Below are positions 1-5,532 of a DNA stretch of 12,061 nt, in pieces. The notes under the pieces are model-generated. The model did no database searches and was not told the DNA's origin. It worked only from the letters and a program-made list of their open reading frames with translations. Made by a program: the position numbers and the translations under genes. Origin of the DNA: Anaerolineae bacterium (GTDB lineage Bacteria; Chloroflexota; Anaerolineae; 4572-78; J111); the NCBI GenBank assembly GCA_020433835.1, contig JAGRBY010000176.1, positions 1-12,061 of the forward strand. The letters are read 5' to 3'. Positions within the stretch are counted from its first letter, which is position 1. Each line of letters opens with the position of its first letter.

Positions 1-1
1 C

Positions 2-376
2 GATCAGGAGTCGGTCGCCAACTGGCAGGCCATGCAAAAGTGGATCCACGACGGTGTGCCGGTCGCCGGCGAAGCGTTTCGGCAGTGGGTGAAAGAGTAC
101 ATTCGGGGTAACGAGCTTATGAAAGGGGAGCACATGGTTAAAGGCCAGGCCGTTGACCTATCGAACATTCGGGCCAACTTCCTCAACGTGGTTGCCAAAT
201 ACGACCACCTCGTGCCGCCCCATCAGTCGACCTCAGTGATGGATTTAATCAGCAGCGAGGATAAACGGCTCGATATTATTCCTGCCGGTCACGTTGGGTT
301 GATGGCTGGGCGCAATGCACGTTATAAACTGTGGCCCAAACTTGCCTCTTGGTTGGATGAGAGATCGCAGTCTTAA
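2..376 (+). CDS. phaC: Poly(3-hydroxyalkanoate) synthase PhaC, C-terminal part (5' end outside window)
   Basis: This is the last 124 codons of a PHA synthase, which polymerises 3-hydroxyacyl-CoA into cytoplasmic storage polyester granules. The frame is open from base 2, so the gene starts upstream of the window and its N-terminal part, including the nucleophile Cys, is not visible. The alpha/beta-hydrolase end carries two members of the catalytic triad: Asp in the stretch VVAKYDHLVPP (Asp codon at 203-205) and His in PAGHVGLMAG (His codon at 290-292). The stretch FRQWVKEYIRGNELMKG and the phrase VDLSNI are typical of the class III PhaC/PhaC-PhaE type; the class assignment is my inference. It ends convergently with the next gene: one TTAA at 373-376 supplies both stop codons, so no intergenic terminator fits between them. 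No PhaE or granule protein is visible downstream. Confidence 0.9.
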   Translation, partial: DQESVANWQAMQKWIHDGVPVAGEAFRQWVKEYIRGNELMKGEHMVKGQAVDLSNIRANFLNVVAKYDHLVPPHQSTSVMDLISSEDKRLDIIPAGHVGLMAGRNARYKLWPKLASWLDERSQS

Positions 377-1599
377 TCAATACCCTGATAGCGCAGCGCC
401 AGCATTGTAATATCATCAGACTGAGGCGCGCCGGCGGAAAAGTCTGTAACGGCGTCTTGTAAGGCTTTGACCAGACCAGTCATATCTTTTTTGGCAAAGC
501 GATTAAGAACAGTTGCCGCACCTTCAACCTCAAAGAAGTCTTGCTCCAGGTTTTCGGCTTCGGTAACGCCGTCGGTATAAAGTACCAGTGTGTCGCCTGG
601 CTTAAGGGTGATTTCAGCCACATCGTAGACCATATTTTCACGCAGGCCCAACACCAGCGATCGCGGCACGTCCAGCAGTTCAAACGTGCCTCCACTGCGG
701 GCAAAAAAGGGCCGGTTGTGGCCGCCGTTTACATAGGTTAGCCGCCCGGTGGTTACGTTGAGCAGCGCAACGAACATGCTGACAAACATGCAGTCTTCAT
801 TATTTTGGCACAACTGCCGATTGACCATCGGCAGTACCGCCCCAAAAGTAGCCTCATCAGAGATGCCCATCCGCAGCAGAGTGATGACCCTGACCATAAA
901 TAAAGCCGCCGGCATCCCTTTACCCGAAACATCGCCAATAGCAATATAGATGTTATCATTATCAAGGGCGAAGGCATCGAAGAAATCACCGCCGACCTCC
1001 TTGGCCGGCTCCATCGTAGCGAAGACATCCACCTGGGGATGGTTGGGGAAAAGAGGCATCTTTTTAGGTAAGATATTGGCCTGAATTTTACCGGCAGCTT
1101 CTAGCTCTTTTTGCAGGTGCTCATATCGCAACTGCTGCTCTAACGTTTGCAGCGTGACCTGATTGTGGTTCCGCATCCGGTTTGATAGCATCTTGAGCAT
1201 ATTGCGCACCGCGACCGGTTCTCGCATGAGCTTGTCCCAAAAAAGCTCCTCGGTGAGCACCAGCAGGTGACACGCCTCTTCGGCTATAACGTAAGCTGAC
1301 GTGCGCCGCTCTTCGATAATCGACATCTCACCGATGCACTCACCCGGCTCGATAGAAAAACCGACGGTTGAGTCGGCCGTATCCAAGCAGACCTGCAGAC
1401 GACCAGACACAACCAAATACAGCCAGTGATTTTCTTGCTTAGGCGCAATCAACACCTCGCCGGGAGCCAGCGTCCGAACCGGACACTCGGCCAGCAGACT
1501 TTCCACAAGCGAATGTGGAAGGTTTTTTAAGAGTTTGTGGTTGGCGAGCGCAATGTTATCAAGGGGACGGGTGGCGGCACCGATATTTTTTATAGTCAC
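373..1599 (-). CDS. RsbU-like PP2C (SpoIIE-type) serine phosphatase with N-terminal cyclic nucleotide-binding domain
   Basis: A 408-residue cytoplasmic phosphatase, expected to dephosphorylate the STAS antagonist encoded two genes upstream. Residues about 20-130 form a CNB (cNMP-binding) fold: PGEVLIAP, YLVVSGRLQV and the phosphate-binding-cassette region GEMSIIEERRTSAYV (Gly90, Glu91). The usual cassette Arg position appears to be Thr100, with Arg99 one residue away, so cAMP/cGMP binding is uncertain. Residues 145-175 look like a coiled-coil linker (LEQQLRYEHLQKELEAAG). The PP2C-like domain spans about 188-405, with metal-binding acids in GGDFFD (Asp205, Asp208), GDVSGKG (Asp223), YTDGVTEA (Asp343) and SDDITML (Asp395, Asp396). 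All look intact, so it should be active. The start is GTG: an in-frame TAA directly precedes it, the next Met is residue 92, and AGAGGA lies 11 bases upstream. It is the last gene of the operon, 32 bases after the kinase gene. Confidence 0.9.
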   Translation of the reverse strand: MTIKNIGAATRPLDNIALANHKLLKNLPHSLVESLLAECPVRTLAPGEVLIAPKQENHWLYLVVSGRLQVCLDTADSTVGFSIEPGECIGEMSIIEERRTSAYVIAEEACHLLVLTEELFWDKLMREPVAVRNMLKMLSNRMRNHNQVTLQTLEQQLRYEHLQKELEAAGKIQANILPKKMPLFPNHPQVDVFATMEPAKEVGGDFFDAFALDNDNIYIAIGDVSGKGMPAALFMVRVITLLRMGISDEATFGAVLPMVNRQLCQNNEDCMFVSMFVALLNVTTGRLTYVNGGHNRPFFARSGGTFELLDVPRSLVLGLRENMVYDVAEITLKPGDTLVLYTDGVTEAENLEQDFFEVEGAATVLNRFAKKDMTGLVKALQDAVTDFSAGAPQSDDITMLALRYQGID

Positions 1600-1631
1600 T
1601 TAGACTCTATTCCTCTGTAATCTACGCACTT

Positions 1632-2108
1632 CTATATACGCGACGGATCCCCTTCAGGTTTGGTCATGCTGAGAACCATTGTTAAGACGTTGTGTTGTTC
1701 AATACGCTGATAATAGCATTCATTTGTATAATTGCGAATCAAATGAATGCCTAACCCCCCTTCACTGGCTTCCTCTAACGAGCGGGGAAATGTAACTTCG
1801 GGCTGGTGAAGCGGGTTAAACGGCTTTGCCGAATCGCTGACTTCTATATGAAGGGTCTCGATTAGGTGTTTTAGACGAATTTTGATGGCACAATCGATGG
1901 CGTCATCATAGCCGTGTTGAATGATGTTGGTAACGGCTTCGGTTAAAACCAGTTCCAACTTAAAGGCATCCTCTTGGGAAAGATGGAGTTCACCGGTCAA
2001 CATTTTGACCCAGGCACTCAGCTTAACCAACTCGGCCAGGCTGTTGCTTAGCGCTAAGGTGTAAATTGCCGGCTCTGCCTTGGGATCGCTTGACACAGAC
2101 TCGGTCAT
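1632..2108 (-). CDS. RsbW/SpoIIAB-like anti-sigma factor serine kinase (HATPase_c_2)
   Basis: A 158-residue GHKL-fold protein of the anti-sigma kinase type (COG2172). In a partner switch it would bind a sigma factor or other target, or phosphorylate the STAS antagonist. The N-box is ELVLTEAVTNIIQHG (Glu57, Asn61). The G1 region is SDSAKPFNP, with Asp92 as the adenine-contacting acid; the DxG glycine is Ala94, a form I believe is not rare in this family. The G2 loop is EGGLGIHLIRN (residues 116-126), followed by the usual C-terminal strand (NVLTMVL). The ATG lies 16 bases after the STAS gene stop, with GGGG about 8 bases upstream as a modest ribosome site. No sigma factor is encoded in the window, so its target may be elsewhere or not a sigma factor at all. 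It lacks membrane segments and should be cytoplasmic. Confidence 0.88.
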   Translation of the reverse strand: MTESVSSDPKAEPAIYTLALSNSLAELVKLSAWVKMLTGELHLSQEDAFKLELVLTEAVTNIIQHGYDDAIDCAIKIRLKHLIETLHIEVSDSAKPFNPLHQPEVTFPRSLEEASEGGLGIHLIRNYTNECYYQRIEQHNVLTMVLSMTKPEGDPSRI

Positions 2109-2124
2109 TGCTTAAGCCCCGTGA

Positions 2125-2478
2125 TTAATCCGTAACGGCCGCTTTTACATCGCCAATGGCCGACTCGATATCATCGTAAATCGGAATAATCTGGTCGATA
2201 CCCGCCGAAACCAGAACATCTTTGACCATCGGCGTAGGCTTAAGCAAAACCATTTTGCCGCCCCGGCCCGTCAACGATTTGGCATTACTAACCAGAATAC
2301 GCACACCATATGAGGCGATAAATTCAATCTGAGACATATCGACGATAACGCCGCCTTTTTTAGAAGCGGTTTGAATGGTAAACGGATCTTCTATGGTGCT
2401 AGTGCCTTGAATATCCATTCGACCGATGAGTGAAATCTGTTTAATATCATCTTCTAACAGAGCAACTTCGAATTTCAT
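2125..2478 (-). CDS. STAS-domain anti-sigma factor antagonist (RsbV/SpoIIAA-like)
   Basis: A 117-residue single-domain STAS protein. The family core is visible: ISLIGRMDIQG near residue 20, VIVDMSQIEFIASYGVRILV around 44-63, then GGKMVLLKPTPMVKDVL. Aligned to SpoIIAA, the phosphorylatable serine is Ser56 in IASYG. The usual preceding Asp (DSSG) is Ala55, a variant common in the IASxG subgroup of STAS antagonists. Expected role: when unphosphorylated, it binds the kinase encoded just downstream; the kinase phosphorylates Ser56 and the PP2C protein removes the phosphate. The ATG has a strong Shine-Dalgarno (AGGAG, 6 bases upstream). It is the first gene of the leftward operon, about 80 bases downstream of a good promoter at 2560-2588. 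Confidence 0.9.
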   Translation of the reverse strand: MKFEVALLEDDIKQISLIGRMDIQGTSTIEDPFTIQTASKKGGVIVDMSQIEFIASYGVRILVSNAKSLTGRGGKMVLLKPTPMVKDVLVSAGIDQIIPIYDDIESAIGDVKAAVTD

Positions 2479-2559
2479 AATCCTCTCCTAATGTATGAGT
2501 GCGATAGTAAGCTCGCATTTGGGTATAATGGGTTTCAACGGTATCGGTGTGGAGTAATA

Positions 2560-2588
2560 ATCATACGATACTCTCATTTTACTGTCAA
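2560..2588 (-). promoter_or_regulatory. Sigma-70-type promoter for the partner-switching operon
   Basis: On the minus strand, TTGACA (2588-2583) is followed after exactly 17 bases by TATGAT (2565-2560). That is a perfect -35 and a 5/6 match to the -10. The predicted start is near 2553, giving a leader of about 75 bases before the STAS gene ATG. No match to a SigB-type promoter was seen, so the operon need not be autoregulated by an alternative sigma factor. Activity is inferred from consensus only. Confidence 0.7.
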
Positions 2589-2641
2589 TACAAATTATGA
2601 TATCGCGAAGTTCGTATCATTCCGGTTGTTTCGATCCTTTC

Positions 2642-2668
2642 TCGATAGTGTTACAATAGCTCTATCGA
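2642..2668. repeat. 7-bp perfect inverted repeat around a candidate -10 (possible operator)
   Basis: TCGATAG (2642-2648) and CTATCGA (2662-2668) are perfect reverse complements with a 13-base spacer. The spacer holds the candidate extended -10 of the fused protease gene. The two half-sites lie 20 bases apart start to start, about two helical turns, as expected for a dimeric repressor. The location is suggestive; no regulator is known. Confidence 0.4.
2648..2657 (+). promoter_or_regulatory. Candidate extended -10 promoter for the M50-like/PDZ/Lon gene
   Basis: GTGTTACAAT contains TGn followed by TACAAT (2652-2657), an extended -10. The -35 position (TTTCGA at 2629-2634, 17-base spacer) matches poorly, as is usual for extended -10 promoters. 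The predicted start near 2664 would give a leader of about 60 bases. The same GTGTTAYAAT word precedes the two other rightward genes that start in the window. Confidence 0.45.
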
Positions 2669-2725
2669 TTAACCCTGATTATTCTATCCAAAAACCTTTT
2701 TGGTTCTGTTTGATGTGATATTCGT

Positions 2726-4495
2726 ATGAACCGACATTCTGCTCGAATTCGTATTTTTCATCTGTCACCCGGCCGTACGGCGCTTGTGTTTAACCTCACC
2801 TGGCTGGCCGCGCTGGTGGCCGGCCTGTGGGCTATTGGTACCCTGTTTGTGCCTATTTTTAGCGCCTTTTTTACACCACTGGAAACCTGGCTGGTCGCGG
2901 TTGTAACGATGGTGTTGAGCGTGGCTTCGCTGGTTGGTCATTCTGCTGCGCATCAGGGTGCTGCTCGCATCACCGGCAGCACCCATTCAGGCGATGTACC
3001 ACTTTATCCTGTGGGCGATGCCGCCCAAACCTGGCCGCCGGCTCCTACTGCCGGGCGTGAGGCCGTAGCTGCGCTGGCCGGTCCCTTTGCCAGCCTGGCT
3101 CTGGCTGGACTGGCCTACGGGGTCTGGAACGTGCAGTTCAACGGCTATATCAATACCGTTAGCCTGTTTTTGTTTCTCTTTAACGGTGGCGTGGCTGTTC
3201 TTAATTTGGCGCCCATCTTTCCGCTCGATGGCGGTCGGCTGGTACGTGCTATGGTCTGGGGGCTGTTGGCCCGACCGGCGCTGGCCGCTTGGCTAGAGCG
3301 CGTGGTGAGCCTGCTGGGTATTGTGCTGGTGGCCGGCTGGGGGCTTTTTTTGATCAGCCAACCCGTTCGCTTTAGCGGTTCCACCGGCGCGAGTACCTTA
3401 CTGTTGGCCGGACTGCTGTTTGTTATGCTCATTGTCCACCCAATTCGGCCGTGGATCCGACCCACTCCGCCACGACCGTCACTCGGATCGCTGCTGTTTC
3501 TGCGAGCACCACTGACCGGGCTGATCATCGTGATGATGCTGGGCCTGACGCTGATGCTGGTGCCAACCAATAATGGCCTGGAAGCACCCGGTATTGCCAC
3601 CTCGGTTGAGCCGATGGTTGAAGTGCCGGACGATTATCGCCAGCCGGTGCAAGGTAGCTTTTTGCTGACGACGGTGTTTTCTCAAACACCGATTTCCGTT
3701 GGCCAGTGGCTTATCGGCCAATTTAGCCCGGTGATCCGTTTGGTGCCGCCGGAGCGGATCGTGCCGCCCGACACCACCGTGCAGGAAGTGGCCTTGCGTA
3801 ATTACCGCATGCTGGAAGACAGCGAACAGGCGGCGGCAGCGGTAGGCCTACGCCTGGCCGGTTATGATGCCCAGGTGCGCGGCTTGGGCGCACGCGTGCT
3901 CTCGGTGCTGCCCAATAGCCCCTCTTACGATATTCTTCAGCCTGGCGATGTAGTGGTGGGCGTCAACAGCCAACCGGTCGAGGCCGTAACTGACCTGACT
4001 TCCCAATTGGCCCGACAGCCGCTCGATGACCAGGTTGTGCTTCAGATTGAGCGCGATATGCTGCCGCTGACCGTGACCACCACCTTGATGCCCCCCGCCG
4101 AACCAGGCCAGCCCCCGCGCATCGGCATTGGCGTTGAGGATGTAGGCTTTGATATCAACCTGCCCTTTCCGGTCGAGATCATCCCTCAAAAGATTATCGG
4201 CGGCCCTTCGGCCGGACTAATGTTTACTCTGACCGTTTATAATATGGTCACCCCCACCGACCTAACCGGCGGCCGAACGATTGCCGGAACCGGCACCATC
4301 AGCCTGGACGGCACTGTTGGGCCAATCGGCGGTGTTCAGCAAAAGGTAGCCGGTGCCGAAATGGCCGGTGCCGAATATTTTCTCTCGCCACCCGAAAACT
4401 ATGACGATGCTGCCGCCGTCGCCCGGCGTATCAAGGTCATTAAAGTCGCCACCGCCACCGAAGCCATCGATTTTTTGCGCAGCTTGGAGAAGTAG
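2726..4495 (+). CDS. Membrane fusion protein: M50/site-2-protease-like module + PDZ + Lon-type (S16) serine protease (YlbL-like)
   Basis: A 589-residue protein in two halves. Residues about 20-245 resemble an M50B intramembrane protease: several hydrophobic segments, a first-motif position reading GHSAAHQGAAR (residues 71-81), AALAGPFASLALAG (115-128) and the second zinc motif NLAPIFPLDGGR (Asn160, Asp168). The first motif should be HExxH but reads H72-S-A-A-H76, so the catalytic Glu is Ser. A further membrane segment (about 262-281) leads into LVPTNNGLEAPG, as in YlbL-type proteins, then a PDZ domain (about 382-455, RVLSVLPNSPSYDILQPGDVV). The S16 domain (about 460-589) has Ser495 in GGPSAGLMF and Lys540 in GGVQQKVAGAE, the Ser-Lys dyad in the usual spacing. 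The serine protease half should be active and extracytoplasmic; the M50 half may be inactive. The ATG is the first start after an in-frame stop but has no clear ribosome site. Confidence 0.88.
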   Translation: MNRHSARIRIFHLSPGRTALVFNLTWLAALVAGLWAIGTLFVPIFSAFFTPLETWLVAVVTMVLSVASLVGHSAAHQGAARITGSTHSGDVPLYPVGDAAQTWPPAPTAGREAVAALAGPFASLALAGLAYGVWNVQFNGYINTVSLFLFLFNGGVAVLNLAPIFPLDGGRLVRAMVWGLLARPALAAWLERVVSLLGIVLVAGWGLFLISQPVRFSGSTGASTLLLAGLLFVMLIVHPIRPWIRPTPPRPSLGSLLFLRAPLTGLIIVMMLGLTLMLVPTNNGLEAPGIATSVEPMVEVPDDYRQPVQGSFLLTTVFSQTPISVGQWLIGQFSPVIRLVPPERIVPPDTTVQEVALRNYRMLEDSEQAAAAVGLRLAGYDAQVRGLGARVLSVLPNSPSYDILQPGDVVVGVNSQPVEAVTDLTSQLARQPLDDQVVLQIERDMLPLTVTTTLMPPAEPGQPPRIGIGVEDVGFDINLPFPVEIIPQKIIGGPSAGLMFTLTVYNMVTPTDLTGGRTIAGTGTISLDGTVGPIGGVQQKVAGAEMAGAEYFLSPPENYDDAAAVARRIKVIKVATATEAIDFLRSLEK

Positions 4496-4562
4496 AAGGC
4501 TGCCCAATGGAATAGGCACAATTTTAGTTTTGATCGACGACGCCCTCGTAATACCTTTACAG

Positions 4563-5531
4563 TTATGGGATCGGCGTATATGTCGGCGTTCCCGTGGTAA
4601 TTGGGCCAGGCGTAGGCGAAGCTGTATCGGTGGGGGTGGGAACAGAAACCGGTGTATCAGACGGGATGACTATAGGCGAAGCGGTCGCAGTTGGAGTCAA
4701 GGTTGGAGGAGGGATAGGCAGCGGTGTATCGGACGGGATGGTTGTAGGCGAAGGTGTGGGCAAGTAGGTCGCGGTTAGGGTAGGGATAGGAAAAGGGGTG
4801 TCGGTTGGAGTGGATGCAGGCAGTGGGGTTGCGGTTGTGGCTGGATCGGTTGGGGTCAGGGTAGGGATAGGAAGGGGTGTGCCGGTTAGGGTAGACACAG
4901 GTGGCACGGTTGGAGTTGGAGTAAAAACAGGCAGAGGTGTGTCGGTCGGGGTGGATACAGGCAAAAAGGTTGCGGTTGGGGTGGAAACAGGAGGTAGTGT
5001 ATTGAACGCGACGGCCGTAGGTGAAGCGGTTGGCGTTACGGATGAAGTTGCCGAAGCTGGCGATGCAGTTGCAGTTAGGGCGAGAACAGAAAGCGGTGTG
5101 TCGGACGGCTTGAGCGTAGGCGAAGCAGTTGCAGTTAGGGTGGGAACAGAAACCGGTGTGTCGGTTGGCACCGGCGTGACGGTAATGCTAACCATCTTTA
5201 CCAGCTCAGCCAAAACCCACCCATGCTCGGCGGTGATGTCCGGGGTCTGGATTTTGAACCAGTTATACTGACGCCCAACAATTGTGACTGCCGCCCCCCG
5301 TGGCATGCGTAACAATTCGGCACTGTTGATACCGGCCGATTCGCGGATGATGGCTTCATCAGCATTGACTTGACCGTATTGGGGCGGTGACAGAATTTCT
5401 AAAGTGGGCGTAGCAAAGATCACGCCTGACGAGGTCGGTGTTGCCGGGGAGGCCGGGAAGGCGCATGCGCTCATCAGGCAAACAGCCAGAAAAGCCAGGC
5501 TAGCGGAAAACGATTTTAGACTAAATTTCAT
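4563..5531 (-). CDS. SH3b-domain putative lipoprotein with long Thr/Pro-rich repeat tail
   Basis: A 322-residue exported protein. Residues 1-22 are a signal peptide (KFSLKS, then a hydrophobic core) ending M-S-A-C23, a slightly off-consensus lipobox, so a lipid-anchored Cys23 is likely but signal peptidase I cleavage is possible. Residues about 52-113 form a bacterial SH3 domain (VNADEAIIRESAG, LLRMPRGAAVTIVG, WFKIQ, HGWVLAELV), a fold often used to bind peptidoglycan or peptides. Residues 118-322 are almost entirely Thr, Pro, Ser, Ala and Val in degenerate repeats such as PSDTPLPIPTLT, a low-complexity stalk with no sortase or membrane anchor at the end. The ATG is 1 base after the TGA of the TPR gene (TGATATG), and its GGAG lies inside that gene's end, so the pair is translationally coupled. 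It faces the protease gene across 67 bases with no clear terminator. Confidence 0.82.
   Translation of the reverse strand: MKFSLKSFSASLAFLAVCLMSACAFPASPATPTSSGVIFATPTLEILSPPQYGQVNADEAIIRESAGINSAELLRMPRGAAVTIVGRQYNWFKIQTPDITAEHGWVLAELVKMVSITVTPVPTDTPVSVPTLTATASPTLKPSDTPLSVLALTATASPASATSSVTPTASPTAVAFNTLPPVSTPTATFLPVSTPTDTPLPVFTPTPTVPPVSTLTGTPLPIPTLTPTDPATTATPLPASTPTDTPFPIPTLTATYLPTPSPTTIPSDTPLPIPPPTLTPTATASPIVIPSDTPVSVPTPTDTASPTPGPITTGTPTYTPIP
4566..5180 (-). repeat. Degenerate coding repeats of the Thr/Pro-rich tail
   Basis: The last 205 codons of the SH3b lipoprotein gene are built from imperfect units of about 15-27 residues, with the recurring core (S/P)(T/S)DTPLP(I/V)xTxT. At DNA level these show on the plus strand as recurring GTGTCGGTTGG, GTATCGGACGGGATG and TAGGGATAGGAA words. 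Unit length and order vary, which points to slippage or recombination within the gene. This pattern also keeps other frames open, giving false ORFs on the plus strand. Confidence 0.75.
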
Positions 5532-5532
5532 A

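Noticed and set aside
2521..2529. GGGTATAAT on the plus strand as a promoter (TATAAT, or a SigB-like GGGTAT -10)
   Set aside because: No matching -35 for sigma-70 or SigB at the right distance (GCGATA stands there), and it lies about 200 bases from the next rightward gene.
2491..2718. 75-codon open frame in the divergent control region
   Set aside because: It covers the operon promoter and inverted repeat, has no ribosome site and an unconvincing composition.
4496..4562. Bidirectional terminator between the convergent protease and lipoprotein genes
   Set aside because: No stem longer than about 4 bp followed by a T-run could be found on either strand.
4353..4778. 141-codon Arg-rich open frame on the plus strand
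   Set aside because: It overlaps the end of the protease gene and the antisense of the lipoprotein tail; composition is that of a shadow frame.
4563..5180. CRISPR array
   Set aside because: The repeats are degenerate, variable in length, without unique spacers, and are in frame within a coding sequence.
4798..5271. 157-codon Val/Gly-rich open frame on the plus strand
   Set aside because: It is the antisense shadow of the Thr/Pro repeats of the SH3b lipoprotein; repeat periodicity keeps it open. It has no ribosome site or domain.
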